Source of the DNA: Elusimicrobia bacterium RIFOXYB2_FULL_49_7 | GTDB lineage: Bacteria > Fibrobacterota > OXYB2-FULL-49-7 | Direction: 5' to 3' | Length of the DNA stretch: 15,625 nucleotides | Assembly (NCBI GenBank): GCA_001800515.1 | Contig: MGVN01000027.1 | Span: 1 to 15,625 of the forward strand | Shown: piece after piece, positions 1 to 7,132 of the stretch | How the letters are laid out: every line of letters begins with the position of its first letter | Numbering within the stretch: position 1 is the stretch's first letter | Translations under genes and position numbers: made by a program | Notes under the pieces: model-generated | The model's input: only the letters and a program-made list of their open reading frames with translations | The model's database searches: none | Told to the model about the DNA's origin: nothing

Positions 1-90
1 CCGCGCACCCAGAGGCAATTCGATAGGCCGGGCAAAGAGCAGCTGAAGAGAGGACAGAAGCAGCAAGGGTATCCAATTTTTGTTTTTCAT
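1..90 (-). CDS. Exported protein, 5' part only (possible PorV/PorQ-like outer-membrane protein)
   Basis: Only the first 30 codons lie in the window; the frame stays open to the edge. The ATG at 90..88 is preceded by AGGAG a few bases upstream. The peptide starts with MKNKN, followed by a hydrophobic stretch (residues 7-20, rich in Leu) ending in LLFA, so it is a Sec signal peptide probably cleaved after Ala20. The mature part begins RPIELPLGAR. A 'LPLGAR' segment right after the signal peptide is common in PorV/PorQ (UPF0164-like) outer-membrane proteins, which in type IX secretion handle proteins carrying a C-terminal sorting domain. The gene lies 23 bases after the stop of the giant Ig-domain gene, which ends in such a domain, and would share its transcript. 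The signal peptide is well supported; the family assignment is a guess from ten residues. Confidence 0.55.
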   Translation of the reverse strand, partial: MKNKNWIPLLLLSSLQLLFARPIELPLGAR

Positions 91-113
91 ATTTTTCTCC
101 TATCTCACCACCA

Positions 114-3100
114 TTATCGGTTGACAATAGCTATCGGTTTTTTAACAATCTTCTTCTCGTTCACGGTCTCCACTTTGAAGACATAGAGATACAGGCCCGT
201 GCCCGCAAAGCGATCCCGGCCATTGGCACCGTTCCAGCGGATTGAATGGACGCCCGCGTCCTTCTTCGTCTTTTCCGGCAACAGGATCCGAATCAAGTCA
301 CCGGCCATATCATAGATGGAGAGCGAGACGGTTCCCTTTTCCGGCATTTCAAACTGGAAGGTGGCCTGTTCGGAACGAACCAGCGGATTGTGAGTCCAGT
401 AACTCTTTATCTTGTTTGGCAACGCCGCGCGCGTACCGACTGCATAGAGGGTGAAATGGTTGGTCGAAACCGCAATACGATGCAACACCGTATCCACGAC
501 CGCCTCTCCCACCGGTCTCCAACTCGTTTTGTCCAGGAAGTAGATGGTCAGATCCTCTTCCGAAACATCAGCCGTTCCATCCATATCCAGATCAAGATCC
601 GCTTCCGTATAAGCCAGAGTAAGTTCCGCCTCTTTGCGAAAAACGAGGCCGTCGGGTGAGAAATCATAGGCAGCACCAATGAGTTGAATGGTACTTTCTT
701 CCGGTTTCGGCAGTGTGGCCAAGTCGGTCCGGACAATGGTAATGGTGACCGGTGAAAAAAGCCCATTCTCTGGAATCACAATCCGGGTGCCGTTCGGACA
801 AAGCACGCTGCCCCCCTTGTCCCCAATGGTTGTGGAGACCTTAGGAGGAATATAGCGGAGTATCGCCTGCGTGGTCGTGAGGTTACCGGCCCAGTCCCGA
901 ACTTCCAGAGTAATGATATTTTCGCCCTCTATCAATTCAATGGAGCGTGAAAAGGGAGAGTCACCGGCATCCAGGGTCAGGGGAGATTGAATGACCGGCT
1001 CTCCGTTCACCAGCGTGTCCGTGACCGTGATGCGTGCTGCCGCAATACCGCTATGCGCATCCAAAAAGGAGCCTTTCAATATTATCCGGTCCGTATAGAC
1101 ATTGCCATGCAGCCCGTCAATGCCTTCCTCTGCAAGCGGGGTCACGGTCAAAGCGGCCACAGGCGCCACACCGTCGAAATAAAAGGTATCCGTAATCAAG
1201 GTTGAATTGCCCAGCTTGTCATAGGCAGTCAAGCTATAGACCACAGAACCACTGGTGAGACCTGCCACGGTAAGAAGGCGGCTATAAACCTGATCCCCGA
1301 TTAGCGTATCTCCCTCTGAACCGTTATCATACAAGCGGAGGGAATCCAAGGAAAGGGCCGGGATGGAAAGAAAGACCGTGGAATCCACGATATCGCTTTG
1401 CCGATCAAAGACCAGCGCTGAAAAACGGATGGCACCGGACTCAGTCACAGCTTTCAGTCCGCTATAATCAATGCCCGCAGAGGTGATGATAGGCACCGTG
1501 TTATCCACCTTGACCAACACAATCTCGGACTCGGCCCGTTTGCCGTGATCATCGGCCACGCGGACCTTGAGAATATGTTCCACATCGTTCGTCAATCGGG
1601 TGTCCCAGACAAAGGTTGATTCTGTAGTGGCGGCAAGATAGGCACCGCCATCCACCGAAATCCAGGCCGAATCAAATTGTGATGGGGCAACCGTTTGCAC
1701 CGCAAAAGCCACGGTAACCACACCGGCTACATATTGACCGGCCACCGGATAAGTAATCTCTACGGAAGGATTGTTTTGTGTGAAGAAGCCGATACGGGAT
1801 GAGTAACCTTCCTTACGGTTAATATCGCGCACTTTGATCTGGATGGAATGGGCACCGTCAATCATATTCACGGTGGTCATTAAATAGGTCGTATCGGTTG
1901 TTGTGGCGACCCATTCCCCACCGTCCACGGAGACCCATGAGGATTCGATGGTTGCGGGCAAAATGGGTGTTGAGGCGAAGTTGACGGTATCGATTCCTGA
2001 AACCTCCGAACCGGCCACCGGACTTGTCAGAACCACGGAAGGTGCGTTCCGGATTTCAATCTTAACAGCAACAGATAAACCTGTTTTACCCTGATCGTCC
2101 GTCACTTTTATCTGAATCGTATGGCTACCGTCTGTGAGCGCCTGCGTGTCCAAGGTATCGGTTGAACCGGTAGAGGTAGCCCTAAAAGCACCGCCATCCA
2201 CGCTGATCTCAGTGGCTGAAATGATTGCCGGAGAAACAGGTGCGGCGGTGAAGGCAACCACCACATCCCCGTGAATCACCGAATCAGCTCGCGGCGAATC
2301 CAAGGTCACGGACGGGGCATTTTGAAATAGCAGGGCCAAGGGAGCGGAATAACCCACATGGCCGCGATAAAAGGCACGCACTTGAATAAGATGAGCCCCT
2401 TCACTATAATCCCACGTGTCGATACTATCGAGACTGTTCGTCTGGGTACGGGACCAATTTGACCCATCCACAGAAAGCTGACAAGAGTCCGGCGAACCGT
2501 TGGTCAGGACCACGGAAAACGTGACCTCAATACGCCCCTGCTGAATTGTGCTTCCCAGAGGAGACAACAGGGTGACAACAGGGGTGTTGTTCACGATGTA
2601 ATTGACCGTCTCCGTGGTCGCGCTTCCATTACTGCCGGTCACTTTGATCTTTACAGTATGGCTTCCCTCAGCCAGAGACACCGTATTCCAGGTATGGCTG
2701 CTATTGGTCGACGTAGCGGTATAGGCGGCGCCGTCAATGCTGATTTCACGGGTCGCCACGGTACCGGTTGTGGTAAAATTGATGGTCACAGTTCCACCCA
2801 CTGCAGTACCCGGGGTCGGGCTGTTAATGGTTACCGTAGGCGCAGTAACACTACCGCCACCATTGCTAATCTCAAGCTCTACTAAACGTTCAAGCTCATT
2901 CCCATCATCATCCCAGACCTTAAAAACCAGAGTATCATGACCATTGGCCAAATTCTGGGTATTCCACACGCCGGACCATTCATTCAATCCCGCTATCCGG
3001 GACAAGGTGATGAAAGTTCCCGGATCCGACGGACGGTAAACCTTCACAGAATCAATCCCATTAGCATTCTCATCCTGCGCATATATCCGCAGATTGACCA

Positions 3101-4544
3101 CCCCTTCCACCTCCGAATTATCTACCGGGTAAATCACCTGTGCATAGGGAGTACCGAGTTGCAGGACAGCCCATCCGGCAGCAATCCGGTTAGGTGGGCT
3201 GTTGGTTTGATCCGCAATGATCTGAACATTATTCGTGGTATTGACCCAATAATAATTCTGTTCTCCGGCAGGCTTGTCCGCATCCACATATTCTATTAAA
3301 AATTGACATTCAGCGTTATTATTCAAAGACAAATCGTACGCACCGCCATTGCTGATAAGACGCAACTCGAATTCATGACTCGCTGCATCCGTATTGTAAT
3401 AGGCTGCACCGGTCTGATTATCCGCAGCTTCTCCATCCACAGGCCAGGTACCGGCCACATATTGAGTTGCTCCGTCAAGGTAGTAACGATCCGAGAAGGA
3501 ATCATCCGCACCAATCTGAAGACAATTCTCCTTGGCCGTATTCAATTTTGCATCATAGGTATCACCCGGATAGGTGATTTCCTGTTCTTGGTAGATTCTC
3601 AGATAATCCGAAGCATTATAATCATCTTCAATCTTAAGACCCGCATGGATGTAGTGGTTGGTCGGGTCTTCCACCAAATAGAGGATCGCATCAATATAAT
3701 CCCCTTTAAAATTGGTTAAAACAAGGTTTTTCTGATAACTGCCGCGCCAACCGTCATCGCCGGTAATCCGACCATCCGAGACCGTGGGATTCCCATTGGC
3801 ATTGAAGGTTGAATAAAAAGTGGTATAAGTCCGATTAACATCCAACTGCAAATCCGCGTAGTTACCCACCGTGTTTTCATCCGTGCCGGCAAAGCGGCTC
3901 CAAGTCACGGTGGTTTCACCGTTCTTGAATATCTTGAAAAAGAAACCCACTTCATCCGTGGCAGAGACATTCAGATCGGAATTGTTCGCATCATCAACCT
4001 TGAGATTATTTAGAGGGATTCGCATTTCGACATTATGTATCTGAGCTGAAAAACTCCATCCTGCATTGAAATCATTGTCCCCATCCGTATCATCGGTCCA
4101 GGCCGAGCCGTTCCAATGCTGATCCTGCTTGTTCATGCTGATTTCGTCGTTGAGATTGAAAATAATGCCGTTTTCATGCCCGGCCGTAAGCGCATCATCA
4201 TGGGAGCCGCCGCTACTGCCTTCATCAAAATAAAAATAGGCCTTATTCTGGACGCCGGTATTAGCATGGTGATAGGCTAATGCCACATAGAGATAATCAT
4301 CATCATTCATCATGAGAAGGGTGGCGGAATCCCCATCCGTCAAAATGATTAGCCGATTAAAGGCCTCTTTCCATTCCACAGGATTAGTTGTAGCCACATC
4401 CCCATCCAAGACCGGAGCTGCGCCGGTCATTTTGTAACTTAGGAGCTGCAGTTCATTTCCCGATTCATTCGGCACATGGCCGTGAACCAGCGTCAACATT
4501 GCCATTAATAAAATAAAAACAATCTTCAACCATGAATTCCCCAT
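114..4544 (-). CDS. Giant secreted protein: two CBM9-like domains, about eight Ig-like domains, ZU5-like module, FlgD/T9SS-like C-terminal domain
   Basis: This 1476-residue protein starts at ATG 4544 with GGAGG five bases upstream. Residues 1-22 form a signal peptide ending LTLVHG. Residues about 38-236 and 255-465 look like two carbohydrate-binding-module-9-like beta-sandwiches. Residues about 466-1014 contain six Ig-like repeats of about 90 residues, the last four closely related, with recurring 'SVDGGxxxATT' and 'GxHxIQIKV' patterns. Two further Ig-like units follow (about 1017-1235), the first with an acidic NGSEGDTLIGDQVYS loop. Residues about 1240-1368 resemble a ZU5-type module (GGSVLCPNGTRIVIPENGLF). 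Residues about 1380-1476 match the FlgD-like/T9SS type A pattern: NPLV, IYDMAGDLIR, GVHSIRWNG, GTGLYLYVFKV, then KKPIAIVNR. The likely role is a cell-surface or released polysaccharide-binding adhesin. No catalytic domain is visible. A sigma-54-type promoter lies upstream and an exported protein gene follows closely. Confidence 0.88.
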   Translation of the reverse strand: MGNSWLKIVFILLMAMLTLVHGHVPNESGNELQLLSYKMTGAAPVLDGDVATTNPVEWKEAFNRLIILTDGDSATLLMMNDDDYLYVALAYHHANTGVQNKAYFYFDEGSSGGSHDDALTAGHENGIIFNLNDEISMNKQDQHWNGSAWTDDTDGDNDFNAGWSFSAQIHNVEMRIPLNNLKVDDANNSDLNVSATDEVGFFFKIFKNGETTVTWSRFAGTDENTVGNYADLQLDVNRTYTTFYSTFNANGNPTVSDGRITGDDGWRGSYQKNLVLTNFKGDYIDAILYLVEDPTNHYIHAGLKIEDDYNASDYLRIYQEQEITYPGDTYDAKLNTAKENCLQIGADDSFSDRYYLDGATQYVAGTWPVDGEAADNQTGAAYYNTDAASHEFELRLISNGGAYDLSLNNNAECQFLIEYVDADKPAGEQNYYWVNTTNNVQIIADQTNSPPNRIAAGWAVLQLGTPYAQVIYPVDNSEVEGVVNLRIYAQDENANGIDSVKVYRPSDPGTFITLSRIAGLNEWSGVWNTQNLANGHDTLVFKVWDDDGNELERLVELEISNGGGSVTAPTVTINSPTPGTAVGGTVTINFTTTGTVATREISIDGAAYTATSTNSSHTWNTVSLAEGSHTVKIKVTGSNGSATTETVNYIVNNTPVVTLLSPLGSTIQQGRIEVTFSVVLTNGSPDSCQLSVDGSNWSRTQTNSLDSIDTWDYSEGAHLIQVRAFYRGHVGYSAPLALLFQNAPSVTLDSPRADSVIHGDVVVAFTAAPVSPAIISATEISVDGGAFRATSTGSTDTLDTQALTDGSHTIQIKVTDDQGKTGLSVAVKIEIRNAPSVVLTSPVAGSEVSGIDTVNFASTPILPATIESSWVSVDGGEWVATTTDTTYLMTTVNMIDGAHSIQIKVRDINRKEGYSSRIGFFTQNNPSVEITYPVAGQYVAGVVTVAFAVQTVAPSQFDSAWISVDGGAYLAATTESTFVWDTRLTNDVEHILKVRVADDHGKRAESEIVLVKVDNTVPIITSAGIDYSGLKAVTESGAIRFSALVFDRQSDIVDSTVFLSIPALSLDSLRLYDNGSEGDTLIGDQVYSRLLTVAGLTSGSVVYSLTAYDKLGNSTLITDTFYFDGVAPVAALTVTPLAEEGIDGLHGNVYTDRIILKGSFLDAHSGIAAARITVTDTLVNGEPVIQSPLTLDAGDSPFSRSIELIEGENIITLEVRDWAGNLTTTQAILRYIPPKVSTTIGDKGGSVLCPNGTRIVIPENGLFSPVTITIVRTDLATLPKPEESTIQLIGAAYDFSPDGLVFRKEAELTLAYTEADLDLDMDGTADVSEEDLTIYFLDKTSWRPVGEAVVDTVLHRIAVSTNHFTLYAVGTRAALPNKIKSYWTHNPLVRSEQATFQFEMPEKGTVSLSIYDMAGDLIRILLPEKTKKDAGVHSIRWNGANGRDRFAGTGLYLYVFKVETVNEKKIVKKPIAIVNR

Positions 4545-4596
4545 ATCATCCTCCTTTTTTCAATTGCAATGCGTATTACTTTTCAATCCTTTCATC

Positions 4597-4614
4597 GCAA
4601 AGGTCAGGCCAAAC
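4597..4614 (-). promoter_or_regulatory. Candidate sigma-54 (-24/-12) promoter for the giant Ig-domain gene
   Basis: The minus strand reads GTTTGGCCTGACCTTTGC. The invariant GG (4610-4609) and GC (4598-4597) are separated by exactly ten bases, and TTTGC is the expected -12 form. The -24 element TGGCCT departs from TGGCAC at two positions. The site shares 13 of 18 bases with the stronger candidate at 5432-5449. Transcription would start near 4585, leaving a leader of about 40 bases with the ribosome site before the ATG at 4544. Confidence 0.6.
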
Positions 4615-4700
4615 GGGTTTCCTACGGATTAACAATGAGTTAGATGCTTTCCGGATAGAATCTGATAGAAACTTATCTTTTTTAGAGGATTTCTAATCAG

Positions 4701-4731
4701 AAAAAAAGGCGGGGCACTTTGCCCCGCCTTT
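4701..4731 (-). terminator. Rho-independent terminator after the 208-residue secreted protein gene
   Basis: On the minus strand, a perfect eight-pair GC-rich stem (GGCGGGGC with GCCCCGCC, five-base loop AAAGT), extended by A-T pairs, is followed by seven T residues. It begins 27 bases after the stop codon at 4758-4760. It should separate this transcript from the giant-protein gene downstream, whose own promoter lies further on. Confidence 0.92.
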
Positions 4732-4757
4732 CCTTTATCAATTGACAGAAAGATTTC

Positions 4758-5384
4758 TTACTTTTCGCCGCGAAGCTGATCCCGGCTCTGTTCGCCGCTG
4801 TGATCGCCGTGCTGTGCTTTGCCGCGGACCTTGTCACGGGTCTGAAGACGGGTCTTCAGCATGGCAGGATCCGTATCGCACTTGCCGTCACCATTGGCAT
4901 CCACAAAGTTGTCATTGATGCCGTCTTTGTCGGCGTCCATGAAACCATAGCCGTAGCCGTAGCCGTTTTTATACATATACGATTTGGCAAGAGGATCTGT
5001 TGAACCGGCCACATTGTCATTTATGCCATCGCCATTGGCATCTTTGTATTCATATTTGTACGCCGTGTGGCTGGCCAGCATGGACTCATATCGGGTCTGG
5101 AGTTGCGTCAATTCCGCGGTCTTGGCATCAATCTGAAGCTGAATCTGCGCTTTTTCAGCATCAGAAGAAGTCTGGAGCTTGCTCTGCTCAAGCACCTTCA
5201 ACTGATCTTGAGTTTGAACCATGTCTTGCGCGCAGGTTTTGACGGCATCCTGCTTCTGCTCCCAGGTCTGGGTTTGAAGTTGATCGCCGCTCACTACGGG
5301 TTCAGTGGTGACTTCCGGGGTTCCGGCTGCAAAGAGTGCTGCGCCGAACACCAGCGTCGTGAGGGTGGATGTGATTTTTTTCAT
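4758..5384 (-). CDS. Secreted coiled-coil protein with three calcium-loop (DxNxDGxxD) motifs
   Basis: This 208-residue protein starts at ATG 5384, preceded by AGGAGG with four bases between. Residues 1-20 are a signal peptide (MKKI, hydrophobic core, ending LFAA). Residues about 36-105 are Gln/Lys/Glu-rich with heptad-like hydrophobic spacing, a likely coiled coil. Three acidic loops follow: DANGDGIND (115-123), DADKDGIND (150-158) and DANGDGKCDTD (162-172). They resemble dockerin, EF-hand or thrombospondin type 3 calcium loops. A GYGYGYG run lies at 141-147. The tail (173-208) is highly charged (Arg, Asp, Gln, His). There are two cysteines, Cys51 and Cys169. The gene is monocistronic, with its own sigma-54-type promoter and a strong terminator, and lies just beyond the operon for a sigma-54 activator. 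I infer a calcium-binding envelope or extracellular structural protein made on signal; I recognise no named family. Confidence 0.85.
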   Translation of the reverse strand: MKKITSTLTTLVFGAALFAAGTPEVTTEPVVSGDQLQTQTWEQKQDAVKTCAQDMVQTQDQLKVLEQSKLQTSSDAEKAQIQLQIDAKTAELTQLQTRYESMLASHTAYKYEYKDANGDGINDNVAGSTDPLAKSYMYKNGYGYGYGFMDADKDGINDNFVDANGDGKCDTDPAMLKTRLQTRDKVRGKAQHGDHSGEQSRDQLRGEK

Positions 5385-5431
5385 AAGGCCTCCTTTTAGG
5401 GTTGAGTGATTGACATTCTGTTTTGTCTACT

Positions 5432-5449
5432 GCAAAGAGAGTGCCAAAC
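5432..5449 (-). promoter_or_regulatory. Sigma-54 (-24/-12) promoter for the secreted coiled-coil protein gene
   Basis: The minus strand reads GTTTGGCACTCTCTTTGC, followed by A. It contains the full consensus TGGCAC, five bases, then TTGCA, with the invariant GG (5445-5444) and GC (5433-5432) ten bases apart. The predicted transcription start is near 5420, leaving about 36 bases of leader carrying the AGGAGG site. A sigma-54-dependent activator is encoded in the operon immediately upstream (7119-8459). Confidence 0.85.
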
Positions 5450-5501
5450 TCTGAAAACCCCGTTTTCTGCAAAAATAACACGATTGGGAAATTTTCATCA
5501 C

Positions 5502-5515
5502 CCCAATAAATTGGG
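5502..5515. promoter_or_regulatory. Palindrome CCCAAT-AA-ATTGGG, candidate activator-binding (enhancer) site
   Basis: This is a perfect inverted repeat with six-base arms and a two-base spacer. A further half-site, ATTGGG, lies at 5483-5488. The palindrome centre is about 64 bases upstream of the -24 GG, roughly 90 bases before the predicted start, where NtrC-family dimers usually bind. Read on the plus strand it is followed by TTTTT and could mimic a weak terminator, but no plus-strand gene ends here. Its role is inferred from position and symmetry. Confidence 0.5.
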
Positions 5516-5567
5516 TTTTTAATCATCAATAGTTTAATTCTTCGCAGTATTCTCTGGAAAAATTAAA

Positions 5568-6719
5568 TCAAAGCGAATAAAGAAGTGAGGCTGTGACCAA
5601 CCGTTTCCGATAGTTTTCTTCCGGATAGGGCGTATGATAATCCTTCAGGAAATAACCCATCTTGAATAACAGGCCGTTTGAAAAACGGTATTGAGTCTCC
5701 AAGCCCGCGGCATGGGCTTGTTCGGTTCCCTGATCCGGACTTCTTTCCGGAAAAATCTCTGCTTCATATTGATAAAACAGACTTATCCGTGCAGGAGAGA
5801 TCGGGCATTCCAAACGGAGAATAGGCGAATAAAACAACCCAGAATAATAATCATCATTGGATTCCAGAAAGCGAATCGTCAAACCGGGTCGAAGATTCAG
5901 ACAGGCAAAGATCGCGACGGTTGTCGTGAGATTCATTTGAAGCGCCAGATCCTTTTGCCGGATATTGGGGGCATAGATCGGCCTATCTTTATTAACGTAA
6001 GTTGTATCATACCCTCCGCCAAACCTTGGCGTCAGATAAGTATCCTGCGGCACCTCAACAAATCCCACATAATCCGAATCATGGGTATCCTGAAAATAAT
6101 CGCGATAATAAACCTCCAACCCGAATTCGCTACTGAACCGTTCCGTAAAGGTATGGTTGACGCTTGATGCAGCCTTGATTTGCCGATAATCGTAATAATG
6201 GCTCCGTTTATTCATATCAGACAGGGAGAGCCGGTACAAATCAGGATATTGCAACTGAGTACCCGACAATGCAAATTGCAGGTGGGTTTCCGCATTCAGA
6301 TAATGGCCTGCTTCGACCTCCGCTTCAATCAGATCGCGTTGATAATACGCATAGGAGGAGACATTTTTATCATATGCAGTCCGCACGCCCACCATCGTGA
6401 GATGAGAAAAGAAGTGTTTGAACTGAAGTTCAAGCCGGGCATTTGCAATGCCGCACTCTGGAAAACCGTTCGATTCTTCAGCGCCCAAGGATACAAGAGC
6501 GCGGACCATAGTACGCGGAGAATATTGTAATAAAAATGACGGTCGAAAACGAACCTCTGAGATGACAGCCCCGGAACCGGTTACCGAATCAGGCAGGATA
6601 AGGTTGGAATCGTAGCGCTTGCCATATTCCAGGGAAAGGGAGGCTTTGTGTCGCCATTCGTTTGCAGCAAAAGCCCCAATAGACAACAGCAATACCAGGA
6701 TATAGGTCAATGGTTTCAT
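5568..6719 (-). CDS. Predicted outer-membrane beta-barrel protein in the two-component operon
   Basis: This 383-residue protein has a signal peptide (residues 1-18, MKPL, hydrophobic core, ending GAFA). The rest alternates polar and hydrophobic/aromatic residues in short strands separated by charged turns, for example SLSLEYGKRYDSNL (about 28-41), RLELQFKHFF and LIEAEVEAGHY, and ends in a strand with LLYSL. This pattern is typical of outer-membrane beta-barrels. 'YDSNL' near the start is seen in several uncharacterised barrels of exported-protein clusters. There is no plug or enzymatic domain. Its ATG overlaps the stop of the preceding gene by four bases (ATGA), so it is translationally coupled to the operon. 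No obvious terminator follows the stop at 5568-5570. I infer a surface-exposed partner of the sensor kinase or of the secreted products; the specific function is unknown. Confidence 0.8.
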   Translation of the reverse strand: MKPLTYILVLLLSIGAFAANEWRHKASLSLEYGKRYDSNLILPDSVTGSGAVISEVRFRPSFLLQYSPRTMVRALVSLGAEESNGFPECGIANARLELQFKHFFSHLTMVGVRTAYDKNVSSYAYYQRDLIEAEVEAGHYLNAETHLQFALSGTQLQYPDLYRLSLSDMNKRSHYYDYRQIKAASSVNHTFTERFSSEFGLEVYYRDYFQDTHDSDYVGFVEVPQDTYLTPRFGGGYDTTYVNKDRPIYAPNIRQKDLALQMNLTTTVAIFACLNLRPGLTIRFLESNDDYYSGLFYSPILRLECPISPARISLFYQYEAEIFPERSPDQGTEQAHAAGLETQYRFSNGLLFKMGYFLKDYHTPYPEENYRKRLVTASLLYSL

Positions 6720-7132
6720 GGTTTTTTCCCCTTGATTTGCTCTCGAATGAGCTCATTATTCCTCTTTAACGCCATATCCAGTTGTTGGAGCATCCCTTTC
6801 AAGGAATCCAATGCAACCACACAACGGTGTTTTTCCGCCCCGTTTCTCTGAGAAAGGCCAAAGAGCTCCTGACCCGGTTTTCGGGGATCACTACCCATGC
6901 CCAATCCGTCATTGAGTCCGCTTTCGGAACCGGAAGCCTCATTCCACTCCCATTCAGCCATTTCCCGCATCAGGGAATCACGATTCGCTTCGGCCTGCCG
7001 TTTCTTTTCCAGCAGAATCATCCGCTTGGCCTCCAGGGAATAAATGTCCTCCCCACTCCCGGTTGGAAGCTCCACGGCCGTCCCACTCTGAAAAAGCAGC
7101 GCGGATAGGAGAACAATCTTATAAAAGGCCAT
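6716..7132 (-). CDS. Small exported coiled-coil protein in the two-component operon
   Basis: This 138-residue protein is unrecognised. Residues 1-19 form a signal peptide (MAFYKIVLLSALLF, then QSGTAV). Residues about 30-65 (SLEAKRMILLEKKRQAEANR, then DSLMREMAEWEW) and about 100-133 are charged helices with heptad-like spacing, joined by a Gly/Ser-rich linker (about 66-95). This suggests a helical hairpin or coiled coil in the periplasm. There is one cysteine in the mature part, in HRCVV. The start overlaps the end of the response-regulator gene by 14 bases, and no strong ribosome site is present, so it is probably translated by coupling. The start is fixed by the signal peptide. Sitting between a sensor/regulator pair and a beta-barrel gene, it may be a periplasmic accessory of the sensor, similar in concept to CpxP or ZraP, but no sequence motif of those is visible. 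Confidence 0.75.
   Translation of the reverse strand: MAFYKIVLLSALLFQSGTAVELPTGSGEDIYSLEAKRMILLEKKRQAEANRDSLMREMAEWEWNEASGSESGLNDGLGMGSDPRKPGQELFGLSQRNGAEKHRCVVALDSLKGMLQQLDMALKRNNELIREQIKGKKP

Noticed and set aside
2937..3719. Plus-strand ORFs of 120 and 138 codons opposite the giant protein
   Set aside because: They are antisense frames within a coherent domain-structured coding sequence. Their Ile-rich composition is what antisense reading of Asn/Asp-rich codons gives.
5501..5520. Plus-strand terminator formed by the CCCAAT/ATTGGG dyad and TTTTT
   Set aside because: No plus-strand gene lies upstream, the stem is short and A+T-rich, and its position relative to the sigma-54 promoter fits an operator better.
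5302..5529. 75-codon minus-strand ORF across the sigma-54 promoter
   Set aside because: It overlaps the start of the secreted coiled-coil gene in another frame, has no ribosome site or protein-like character, and covers the promoter region.
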